Assembly: GCF_001428745.1 (NCBI RefSeq)
Contig: NZ_LMIO01000002.1
Coordinates: forward strand, 248,001-312,000
Reading direction: 5' to 3'
Source: Leifsonia sp. Root227
GTDB taxonomy: Bacteria; Actinomycetota; Actinomycetes; Actinomycetales; Microbacteriaceae
Length of the DNA stretch: 64,000 nucleotides
A program made the position numbers and the translations under genes. Positions 8,351 to 16,361 of the stretch are shown piece after piece (the stretch's first letter is position 1; each line of letters begins with the position of its first letter). The notes below the pieces were generated by a model that saw nothing but the letters and a program-made list of their open reading frames with translations, made no database searches and was not told where the DNA came from.

Positions 8351-8764
8351 CTAGAGGCCGACCCACTCGGAGACGCCGTCGGCGAAGTGCTGGCGCTTCC
8401 AGATCGGCACCTTGGTCTTGATGAGGTCGACCAGGGCGGCGCAGGCCTCGAACGCCTCCGCCCTGTGCGGTGCTGCGACGGCGGCGATGAGTGCTGGGTC
8501 GCCGATGGTCAGCGAGCCGACCCTGTGCTCTGCGGCGACCCGCAGACCGCTGCGCGTCGCGATCTCCTCGCAGCACTCGCGGAGGAATCGCTCGGCCTCC
8601 GGATGCGCCCGGTAGTCCAGCGAGACGACGCCACGGCCGCCGTCGTGGTCGCGCACGATCCCCTGGAACGACACGACGGCGCCGGACCCCGACCGCCAGA
8701 CGAACTCGTCGACCGTCGAGCCGTCGAGGGGGTCGGCGCTGATGGCGGCGTACACGTCGCTCAT
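8351..8764 (-). CDS. moaE: molybdopterin synthase large subunit MoaE
   Basis: The 137-residue catalytic subunit that, with thiocarboxylated MoaD, converts precursor Z to molybdopterin. The stretch VVSFQGIVRDHDGGR and the conserved C-terminal VPIWKRQHFADG, with the active-site lysines KTK and WK, are present. It overlaps the end of the moaC-mogA fusion gene by four bases. Confidence 0.94.
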   Translation of the reverse strand: MSDVYAAISADPLDGSTVDEFVWRSGSGAVVSFQGIVRDHDGGRGVVSLDYRAHPEAERFLRECCEEIATRSGLRVAAEHRVGSLTIGDPALIAAVAAPHRAEAFEACAALVDLIKTKVPIWKRQHFADGVSEWVGL

Positions 8765-9786
8765 CGGGTGTGGTCGCCCCCGCCGAGCTGGTCGAGCAGG
8801 TGCGGGAGCAGGTCGGCGAGCACGGCCAGGCCGTCGGCGACGCCGCCGCGCGAGCCGGGCAGGTTGACCACCAGCGTCCTTCCCGCGACCCCTGCCACGC
8901 CCCTGCTGATCGCGGCGAGCGGCGTGTGCTCCGCCCCGCGGGCGCGGAGTGCTTCCGCGACGCCTGGCAGGGTGCGGTCCAGCACGGCGGCCGTCGCCTC
9001 CGGGGTGCGGTCGGTGGGGGAGACGCCGGTGCCGCCCGTGGTCAGGAGGACGGCGGGGCGGGCGAGCACCGCATCCCGGATCGCGGAGGCGATGTCAGTG
9101 TCGGCGACCACGCGCACCTCCGCTGGAAGCTGCCGCTCGCCGAGCCACGCCGCGATCACCGGGCCGGTGGTGTCCTCCGCCTCGCCCGCTGCGGCCCGCG
9201 TGGAGGAGACCACGACGACGGCGGTGGATGCGGCGGGTTCCGTGGCGACCGCGGCCGTCGGTTCCGCCGCCTGCGACTCCTCCGACAGCGACTCCGCCTC
9301 CGTCTCCGCGCTCTGGCGCCGCCAGTCGCCGCGCTTGCCTCCGCTCTTCGAGACGAGCTGCACGTCCGTCAGCGTCGCCGCAGGGTCGACCGCCTTGATC
9401 ATGTCGTGCAGGGTCAGCCCGGCGACAGCGACGGCCGTCAGCGCCTCCATCTCCACCCCGGTGCGCCCGTGGGTCCGGGTGGTCGCCTCGATGGCGATGA
9501 CGCCGGCGTCGGCATCCAGGGAGAACACGATGTCCACGGCCGTCAGCGGCAGCGGGTGGCACAGCGGGATCAGCTCGGAGGTGCGTTTGGCCCCGCCGAT
9601 GCCGGCCAGCCGCGCCGTCGCCAGCACATCTGCCTTGGGCAGGTCGTCGGCCCTGACCAGGCGCACGACGTCGGAGCGCGTCACGACGCGGCCGCTGGCC
9701 ACGGCGACCCTGTCCGTCTCCTGCTTGCCTCCGACGTCGACCATCCGCGCCCTGCCTTCGCCGTCGATGTGGCTGAGTCCGCTCAT
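8761..9786 (-). CDS. moaC: MoaC-MogA fusion: pyranopterin synthase plus molybdopterin adenylyltransferase
   Basis: A 341-residue two-domain enzyme. Residues 1-160 are MoaC, which forms precursor Z (cPMP); the LIPLCHPLPLT and GVEMEALTAV motifs are complete. A Glu/Ser/Ala-rich linker (about 162-190) joins it to a MogA/MoaB domain that adenylylates molybdopterin before metal insertion, with TTGGTGVSPTDRTPEA and a PGSRGG segment. Fusion of these non-consecutive steps is known in actinobacteria. ATG at 9786 overlaps the moeA stop; the longer upstream frame is a moeA shadow. Confidence 0.93.
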   Translation of the reverse strand: MSGLSHIDGEGRARMVDVGGKQETDRVAVASGRVVTRSDVVRLVRADDLPKADVLATARLAGIGGAKRTSELIPLCHPLPLTAVDIVFSLDADAGVIAIEATTRTHGRTGVEMEALTAVAVAGLTLHDMIKAVDPAATLTDVQLVSKSGGKRGDWRRQSAETEAESLSEESQAAEPTAAVATEPAASTAVVVVSSTRAAAGEAEDTTGPVIAAWLGERQLPAEVRVVADTDIASAIRDAVLARPAVLLTTGGTGVSPTDRTPEATAAVLDRTLPGVAEALRARGAEHTPLAAISRGVAGVAGRTLVVNLPGSRGGVADGLAVLADLLPHLLDQLGGGDHTR

Positions 9787-11000
9787 AGGGTCCACACTGT
9801 CACGTCGTCGCCCTCCGCGAGGTCCACGGTGTCCGTCGGCACTTCGATCAGCACGTCGGAACGCGCCATCGCCGCCACCAGATGCGAGCTGGGGCCGGCG
9901 ACCTGCTGCACCGTGCCGTCCGGCAGGCGCCTGCCGCGCAGGAACTGCCGCTTGCCTGCGACGGAGCGCACGGCCGCGGCGAGCGGCGCAGGAGACGGCG
10001 GTGCGGCGGGAAGCCCGGCGGAGGCGCGCAGCAGGTCGCGCAGGAACACCGTGAACGAGACCTGGGTGCTCACCGGGTTGCCGGGGAACGACAGCACGGG
10101 AACCCCGGAGACCACGCCGGTCGCCTGCGGCCCACCCGGCTGCATCGCCACCGTCACCACCTCGGCGCCGTGCGGCTCCAGCACCTCCCGCACCACCTCG
10201 TACGCGCCCTTCGAGATGCCGCCGGAAGTGACGACGATGTCGCTCACGCTCACCGCGTGCTGCAGGGCGCGCTCGAACTCGGCGTGGTCGTCGGTCGTCG
10301 CCGTCCGCACGGAGACGAGTGCGCCGCACTCCTCGACCAGGGCGGCGAGCGCCACCCCGTTCGCGTCGAACACCTGGCCGAACTCGGCGGTCGCGCCCGC
10401 GGCCACCAGTTCGGCGCCGGTGGTCAGGATGCCGACCCGCAGGCGGGCGCGCACCTCCACCGCCTCCGCCCCCGCCGCTGCGATGGCGGCCAGGTGGCGG
10501 GCGGCCAGCCGGGTGCCGGAATCCACCAGGGTGTCGCCGCGGCGCAGGTCGCTGCCGCGCTCGCGCACGTACTCTCCTGGGCGGCGGGAGCGGCGGATCT
10601 CGACAACGGCGCCGGAGAGGTCGTCGTCGCGGCCGAGCACCAGCTCGGTGTCCTCGACCGGCACGACGGCGTCCGCGCCGCTCGGCACAGGAGCGCCGGT
10701 CATGATGCGCACGGCGGTTCCCGGGGTGAGGACCACCGGCACCGTGTGCCCGGCAGGGATGTCCCCGCTCACTTCGAGGGCGACGGGCGTGTGCTCGATG
10801 TCGGCGGAGCGCACGGCGTATCCGTCCATCTGCGAGTTGCGGAACAGTGGCAGGTCGACGTCCGAGCGCACGGCGACGGCGGTGACCCTGCCGGACGCCT
10901 CCGCCAGCGGGACCCGCTCCGCGGCCGCAACGGCGAGCAGCGGCTCGACGAGGCGGGCGATGGTCTCTGCGTGCTCCTCGACCGTGCGCGGTGGCGTCAT
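9783..11000 (-). CDS. moeA: molybdopterin molybdenumtransferase MoeA
   Basis: A 405-residue enzyme that inserts molybdate into adenylylated molybdopterin. Visible: the SQMDGYAVRS segment, the GAPVPSGADAVVPVEDT region, the MogA-like core with TSGGISKGAYEVV, and the LSFPGNPVS loop. Preceded by AAGGAC at six bases. It follows moeB by four bases and overlaps the fusion gene, so Mo insertion and the preceding adenylylation are translationally coupled. Confidence 0.94.
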   Translation of the reverse strand: MTPPRTVEEHAETIARLVEPLLAVAAAERVPLAEASGRVTAVAVRSDVDLPLFRNSQMDGYAVRSADIEHTPVALEVSGDIPAGHTVPVVLTPGTAVRIMTGAPVPSGADAVVPVEDTELVLGRDDDLSGAVVEIRRSRRPGEYVRERGSDLRRGDTLVDSGTRLAARHLAAIAAAGAEAVEVRARLRVGILTTGAELVAAGATAEFGQVFDANGVALAALVEECGALVSVRTATTDDHAEFERALQHAVSVSDIVVTSGGISKGAYEVVREVLEPHGAEVVTVAMQPGGPQATGVVSGVPVLSFPGNPVSTQVSFTVFLRDLLRASAGLPAAPPSPAPLAAAVRSVAGKRQFLRGRRLPDGTVQQVAGPSSHLVAAMARSDVLIEVPTDTVDLAEGDDVTVWTL

Positions 11001-11004
11001 GTCC

Positions 11005-12135
11005 TTAGTATCGCGCCAGGTCGCCGTCGATGTCTCTGGCCCAGGCGTCGATGCCGCCGGCGAGCACGATCCCGGATGCGCCCGCCTCCGCCAGCTTCGC
11101 CCGTGCGGTCTCCGCGCGCACGCCGTGGTGGCAGACGATCACGAGAGGATCGTCGCCGAGCCGCGCAGCGACGCCTGCTGGGTCGGCCATCACCACCCCG
11201 AGCGGCACGAGCAGGGAGCCGGGGATCTCGGCGATGTCCGCCTCCCACGGCTCTCGCACGTCGAGCAGCGTGTGCGGTTCCCCTGCCAGCAGGCGGGCAT
11301 GCAATTCGGACGGGCTGATGGTGTCTGTCACTCCGCAGAACTCCTCATAGTCGATCAGGCCGGTGATGGGGGATGCACCGGGGTCGCGCTCGTATGCCAG
11401 CTCGCGGGTGTCCCCGCGCAGGGCGTCGTGGATCAGCACGCGGCCGAGCAGCGGAACGCCGGTGCCGGTGACGAGTTTCACGGCTTCGCTCACCATGACG
11501 CTGCCGATCACGCCGCACACCGAGGGAAGCGCGCCGGCCTCCGCGCAACTCGCAACGCTGCCAGGCTCCGGCGGCACGGGGAACAGATCGCGGTAGTGCG
11601 GGCCGTGCTCCGCCCAGCTCACGCCGGCCTGACCGCCGAACTGGTGCACGGCGCCCCAGACCACCGGCAGCCCGGCGAGCACGGCAGCGTCGTTCACCAG
11701 GTAGCGGGTGGGGAAGTTGTCGCTTCCGTCGAGCACCAGATCGAACCCGGTCAGGATGCGCTCGGCGTTCTGCGCCGTCAGCCGCTCCGGGAACACGACG
11801 ATCTCGGTCTCCGCGTCGAGAGCGCGGACGGTCTCCGCCGCGGAGGCCGCCTTGCCGCGGCCGACGTCGGCCGGGGTGTGAACGGTCTGCCTCGGCAGGT
11901 TGCTCGGCTCCACCCTGTCGTCGTCCACGATGCCGATGGTTCCGACGCCGGACGCGGCCAGCAGCGGGAGCACAGCGGAACCGAGCCCGCCGGCGCCGAC
12001 CACGAGGATGCGGGCGTTGCGGAGACGACGCTGGGCGAGCATCCCGAATCCTGGCAGTCGCGCGGTGCGGGCGTAGCGGGCTTCGCGCTCCGGCGAGAGC
12101 TCAGGGCCGGGTGCGACGAGGGGAGGGATGCCCAT
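11005..12135 (-). CDS. moeB: MoeB/MoeZ-type sulfur-carrier adenylyltransferase with rhodanese domain
   Basis: A 376-residue E1-like protein. The N-terminal ThiF/MoeB domain has GAGGLGSA for ATP binding and DGSDNFPTRYLVND; it would adenylylate the MoaD C-terminus. The C-terminal rhodanese domain (about 275-376) has the active-site loop VCHHGVRA, with the Cys that carries the persulfide. In actinobacterial MoeZ the two activities together produce the MoaD thiocarboxylate; other carriers such as CysO or ThiS could also be served. The classical CxxC zinc pairs of E. coli MoeB are not evident. GATACT lies six bases before the start. Confidence 0.92.
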   Translation of the reverse strand: MGIPPLVAPGPELSPEREARYARTARLPGFGMLAQRRLRNARILVVGAGGLGSAVLPLLAASGVGTIGIVDDDRVEPSNLPRQTVHTPADVGRGKAASAAETVRALDAETEIVVFPERLTAQNAERILTGFDLVLDGSDNFPTRYLVNDAAVLAGLPVVWGAVHQFGGQAGVSWAEHGPHYRDLFPVPPEPGSVASCAEAGALPSVCGVIGSVMVSEAVKLVTGTGVPLLGRVLIHDALRGDTRELAYERDPGASPITGLIDYEEFCGVTDTISPSELHARLLAGEPHTLLDVREPWEADIAEIPGSLLVPLGVVMADPAGVAARLGDDPLVIVCHHGVRAETARAKLAEAGASGIVLAGGIDAWARDIDGDLARY

Positions 12136-12178
12136 GCACCCAGTATCCTCGCTCGGCGTCAGGAACCGTCACGGCGGG

Positions 12179-13705
12179 TCAGGCGACCGTGACCTGGATG
12201 CTGTGCAGGCCCGTCGCGCCGTTGGGCACGACGTCGGCGACCTTCGAGGTCTGGACCGTGCCGTGCGCATCGGTTGCGCGCACCGTGATGGTGTGTGTCC
12301 CCGTGGTGGCCGGCCAGGCGTACTTCCACTGGCGCCAGGTGTCCACCGAGATCGCGTCTGCGAGGGTCGCCTCCTCCCACGGGCCGCTGTCGATCCGCAC
12401 GTGCACGGCGCTCACGCCGACGTGCTGCGACCAGGCGACGCCGGCCACCGCGACCGTTCCCGCGGCGACCTGACGGCCGGACGCAGGAACGTCGATGCGC
12501 GACGACAGCTTGACCGGCCCGCGCTGGGACCAGCCGCGATCCGTCCAGTACGAGGTGACCTTGTCGAACCTGGTCACGTTCAGCTCGACCACCCACTTCG
12601 TGGCGGACACGTACCCGTAGAGGCCGGGCACGACCATCCGCACCGGGTAGCCGTGCTCCAGCGGCAGCGGCTGGCCGTTCATCCCGACGGCGAGGATGGC
12701 GTTCCGCTCGTCGGTCAGGGCCTCGATCGGCGTGCTGGCCGTCCAGCCGTCCTGGCTCTTCGACAGCACCATGTCGGCGTCCGCGCTCGGTTTCGCGCGC
12801 GCCAGCAGGTGCCGGATGGGGTATCCCAGCCAGGTGGCGTTGCTGATCAGGTCGCCGCCGACCTCGTTCGAGACGCAGGTGAGGGTGGTGGTCGACTCCT
12901 CCAGGGGCAGCTTCAGGAGTTCGGCGAAGGTCAGCTCGACCTCGTTCTCGACCATCCCGACGATGCGCAGCTTCCAGGTGGCAGGGTCGATGCCGGGGAT
13001 CTGCAGTGCGGTGTCGATGCGGTAGAAGTCGGCGTTCGGCGTGACGATGGGGGAGAGCCCGGCGATGTCGAACGAAGCTCCCGCGGGGATGGGCGGCGCG
13101 ACGACCGCGGGCTTCGGCAGGTGGAACGCCGCCCGCGCCGCCGCGGCCGTGCGGTAGCCGGTCGCCACCACCTGACCGACGATCACGGCGAGCGCCCCCG
13201 CCGCGGCCGTGGTGCCCGTCGCCGCGAGGAACCGGCGTCGCGTCACAGAGCCGTCCGGCGCGATCCTGGTGGGGGAGGTGCCGCGCAGCATCCTCGCCAG
13301 GATGCCGAGCGCGATGATGCCGACGGCCGCCGTGACCACGGAGGGCGCGGCATCCAGCAGCCCGGCGCCGGAGCGGGTGAGCGCGGCGAACACGCCGACA
13401 GCGCCGCCGACGCCGATCAGGATGCGCCCGAGCGGCGGCCGACGCAGTTCCAGCCATCCGGCGAGCGCTCCGGCAGCGAGCACGACGATGGCGAGCGAGA
13501 CGACGAGCACCGCCTTGTCGCCCGTGCCGAAGAGGGCGATCACGCCTTCCTTCAGCCAGGCGGGCACCAGGTCGATGATCAGAGCGCCGACCACGAGCAC
13601 GGGGCTGCCGTTCTGCACGAGGAACGCACTGACGAGTTCCCCTGCACCGACACCGGCGAGCACGCTCGCCACCCCGGCAGCGGCCGGACGCCAGAACGAC
13701 ACCAT
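12179..13705 (-). CDS. membrane-anchored sulfite-oxidase-family molybdopterin oxidoreductase
   Basis: A 508-residue protein of three parts. Residues 1-145 hold about four hydrophobic helices. Residues 154-180 are a Tat-like segment, TRRRFLA followed by a hydrophobic stretch. Residues 200-508 are a sulfite oxidase Mo-pterin domain plus the C-terminal dimerisation domain; Cys277 in LTCVSNEVGGD is the Mo ligand. The catalytic part should lie outside the membrane after Tat export. Electron acceptor and substrate are unknown; no haem motif is visible. It is the first gene of the leftward Moco block, 43 bp before moeB. Confidence 0.9.
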   Translation of the reverse strand: MVSFWRPAAAGVASVLAGVGAGELVSAFLVQNGSPVLVVGALIIDLVPAWLKEGVIALFGTGDKAVLVVSLAIVVLAAGALAGWLELRRPPLGRILIGVGGAVGVFAALTRSGAGLLDAAPSVVTAAVGIIALGILARMLRGTSPTRIAPDGSVTRRRFLAATGTTAAAGALAVIVGQVVATGYRTAAAARAAFHLPKPAVVAPPIPAGASFDIAGLSPIVTPNADFYRIDTALQIPGIDPATWKLRIVGMVENEVELTFAELLKLPLEESTTTLTCVSNEVGGDLISNATWLGYPIRHLLARAKPSADADMVLSKSQDGWTASTPIEALTDERNAILAVGMNGQPLPLEHGYPVRMVVPGLYGYVSATKWVVELNVTRFDKVTSYWTDRGWSQRGPVKLSSRIDVPASGRQVAAGTVAVAGVAWSQHVGVSAVHVRIDSGPWEEATLADAISVDTWRQWKYAWPATTGTHTITVRATDAHGTVQTSKVADVVPNGATGLHSIQVTVA

Positions 13706-13774
13706 GGCGCGAGGCTAGGCGCGCAAGCTGTGACGATGTCGAGTGCGGCACGGGCGTGGGAGGCTTGGGTCACG

Positions 13775-16339
13775 ATGTCAGAACGCAGTCAGCTCCGCGT
13801 CGGGACGATCCCCGGCTACACCGGTCCAGCCAGCCTGGACGACGACGCCCTCTACGACACCTTCGTGGCGTGGGTGGAGGAGGGCGGCATCAGCCTCTAC
13901 CCGGCCCAGGACGAGTCGGTGATCGAGGTCGTCGCGGGAGCGAACCTCATCCTGAGCACACCGACAGGCACCGGCAAGTCGCTCGTCGCCGTCGGCGCCC
14001 ACTTCGCCGCGCTCGCTCGCGGGGAGCGCAGCTTCTACACCGCGCCGATCAAGGCGCTCGTCTCGGAGAAGTTCTTCTCCCTTGTCGAGATCTTCGGCGC
14101 GGAGAACGTCGGCATGATGACCGGAGACTCCGCGGTCAACGCCGACGCCCCGATCATCTGCTGCACAGCTGAGATCCTCGCCAACCTCGCCCTCCGCCAC
14201 GGGGCGGACACCCCGGTGGGCCAGGTGGTGATGGACGAGTTCCACTTCTACTCCGACCCTGACCGAGGCTGGGCGTGGCAGGTGCCGCTGCTGACTCTGC
14301 CTCGCACGCAGTTCGTGCTCATGTCGGCGACCCTCGGCGACGTCACGGCGCTCGCCGACGACCTCAGCGCGCGCACTGGCCGCGAGACGGCGACCGTCAC
14401 CGGCGTCGAGCGTCCGGTGCCTCTGCACTACTACTACGAGGTCACCCCGGCGCACGAGACGGTCGAAGACCTCCTCAGCACGGGGCAGGCGCCCATCTAC
14501 ATCGTCCACTTCTCCCAGCTCGCAGCGCTCGAACGGGCGCAGGCGCTCTCCAGCGCGCGCATCGCCAGCAGGGAGCAGCGGGATGCGATCGCCGAGCTGA
14601 TCGGCGAGTTCCGGTTCACGACCTCGTTCGGCAAGACCCTCTCGCGCCTGCTCAGGCAGAGCATCGGCGTGCACCACGCCGGGATGCTGCCCAAGTACCG
14701 CAGGCTGGTCGAGCAGCTGGCCCAGCGGGGGATGCTCAGGGTGATCTGTGGAACGGACACGCTCGGCGTCGGCATCAACGTCCCGATCAGGACGGTGCTG
14801 CTGACCGCCCTCACCAAGTTCGACGGCACCAGGATGCGGCAGCTCAACGCCCGCGAGTTCCACCAGATCGCCGGGCGAGCAGGGCGGGCGGGCTACGACA
14901 CGGCAGGCACGGTCGTCGCCCAGGCTCCCGAGCACGAGTCGGAGAACCTGAAAGCGATCGAGAAGGCGGGCGACGATCCGAAGAAGCGTCGCAAGATCGT
15001 CCGCAAGAAGGCGCCGGACGGGTTCGTGTCGTGGGGCGAGCCGTCGTTCAGGAAGCTGATCGAGGCCGAACCGGAGACCCTCACCTCCTCCATGCAGATC
15101 ACCAGCGCGATGCTCATCAACGTGATCGGCCGCGGGGGAGACGTCTACGGGCACGTCCGCGCCCTGGTGTTCGACAACCATGAGCCATGGAAACGGCAGC
15201 TCGCCCTCGCCAGGCGCGCCATCGGCCTGTTCCGCTCCCTGCTCACCGCGGGCGTGGTGGAGAACGTCGACGGGCGCATCCAGTTGACGGTGGACCTGCA
15301 ACCGAACTTCGCTCTCAACCAGCCGCTGTCCCCGTTCGCGCTCGCCGCCTTCGAGCTGTTCGACCCCGAGGCGCCGGAGTACGCGCTCGACATCGTGTCC
15401 GTGGTCGAGGCGACCCTCGACGACCCGCGCCCTGTGCTGTCCGCGCAGCAATTCCAGGCGCGCGGAGAGGCCGTCGCGGCGATGAAGGCGGACGGCGTGG
15501 AGTACGACGACAGGATGGAGGCGCTGGAACAGGTCACGCATCCACAGCCCCACGCCGAACTGCTGGCGGCGGCGTTCTCCACCTATGCCGCCAGCCAGCC
15601 CTGGGTGGCCGACTTCGAGCTCAGCCCGAAGTCGGTGGTGCGCGACCTGTACGAGCGCGCGATGACGTTCGGCGAGTACATCGCCCTCTACAAGCTCGCC
15701 CGCTCGGAGGGAGTGGTGCTCCGCTACCTGTCCGACGCGTACCGCGCCCTCGGCCAGACGGTGCCGGCCGACCTTCGCACGGACGACCTCCGCGACCTGA
15801 TCGAGTGGCTCGGCGAACTGGTCAGACAGGTCGACTCCAGCCTGCTCGACGAGTGGGAGGAGCTCATCCACCCGGATGCGTCCGCCCACGCCGCCTCCGC
15901 GAGCGAGCTGGCCCCTCCTCCACCCCGCAATGTCACGACGAACCGGCGCGCGTTCTTCGTGCTGGTGCGCAACGAGCTGTTCCGCCGCGTGCAGCTCGCC
16001 GCCCTCGACAGGGTGCAGGACCTGGGAGCGGTGGAGGTCGAGGCGGCGTCACTGGCCGGCCTGGCCACCCCGACCTTCACGGAGCTCGACTGGGATGAGG
16101 CGCTGGAGGCGTACTACGCGGACCACGACGAGATCGGCACGGATGCTGCTGCACGCTCGGCGGCGATGATCATCGTCGACGAGACGGCGGCGGCGGCCGA
16201 CGGTGTGTGGAAGGTGCGGCAGATCCTCGCCGATCCGGCGGGCGACCACGACTGGGGCATCACCGCCGAGGTTCTGCTCGCCGCCTCGGCAGAGGCGGGG
16301 GTCGCCGTGGTGTCGGTGACAGGGGTGGGGCGGCTGTAG
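13775..16339 (+). CDS. DEAD/DEAH-box helicase with C-terminal DUF3516
   Basis: An 854-residue Ski2-like superfamily II helicase, probably acting on RNA. Walker A TPTGTGKS is near 62-69, the DEFH box at 154-157, SAT at 184-186 and motif VI QIAGRAGRAG near 370. The region beyond about 390 matches DUF3516, common in actinobacteria. The ATG at 13775 has GGGAGG upstream; the same frame is open far upstream only as antisense to the Mo oxidoreductase. Divergent from that gene and convergent with the MMPL gene. Confidence 0.92.
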   Translation: MSERSQLRVGTIPGYTGPASLDDDALYDTFVAWVEEGGISLYPAQDESVIEVVAGANLILSTPTGTGKSLVAVGAHFAALARGERSFYTAPIKALVSEKFFSLVEIFGAENVGMMTGDSAVNADAPIICCTAEILANLALRHGADTPVGQVVMDEFHFYSDPDRGWAWQVPLLTLPRTQFVLMSATLGDVTALADDLSARTGRETATVTGVERPVPLHYYYEVTPAHETVEDLLSTGQAPIYIVHFSQLAALERAQALSSARIASREQRDAIAELIGEFRFTTSFGKTLSRLLRQSIGVHHAGMLPKYRRLVEQLAQRGMLRVICGTDTLGVGINVPIRTVLLTALTKFDGTRMRQLNAREFHQIAGRAGRAGYDTAGTVVAQAPEHESENLKAIEKAGDDPKKRRKIVRKKAPDGFVSWGEPSFRKLIEAEPETLTSSMQITSAMLINVIGRGGDVYGHVRALVFDNHEPWKRQLALARRAIGLFRSLLTAGVVENVDGRIQLTVDLQPNFALNQPLSPFALAAFELFDPEAPEYALDIVSVVEATLDDPRPVLSAQQFQARGEAVAAMKADGVEYDDRMEALEQVTHPQPHAELLAAAFSTYAASQPWVADFELSPKSVVRDLYERAMTFGEYIALYKLARSEGVVLRYLSDAYRALGQTVPADLRTDDLRDLIEWLGELVRQVDSSLLDEWEELIHPDASAHAASASELAPPPPRNVTTNRRAFFVLVRNELFRRVQLAALDRVQDLGAVEVEAASLAGLATPTFTELDWDEALEAYYADHDEIGTDAAARSAAMIIVDETAAAADGVWKVRQILADPAGDHDWGITAEVLLAASAEAGVAVVSVTGVGRL

Positions 16340-16361
16340 CCCGCCCCACCGTCGTGGTCAC
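16316..16361. terminator. bidirectional hairpin between helicase and MMPL genes
   Basis: A perfect 10-bp stem (16324-16333 with 16341-16350, GGTGGGGCGG and its complement) closed by a seven-base loop that contains the helicase stop. An outer GTGAC/GTCAC pair takes in the MMPL stop. No T-tract. Confidence 0.6.

Noticed and set aside
12128-13774. Open frame continuing 1.6 kb upstream of the helicase start
   Set aside because: It is antisense to the Mo oxidoreductase with its clear domains; high GC keeps antisense frames open. ATG 13775 matches the helicase N-terminus.
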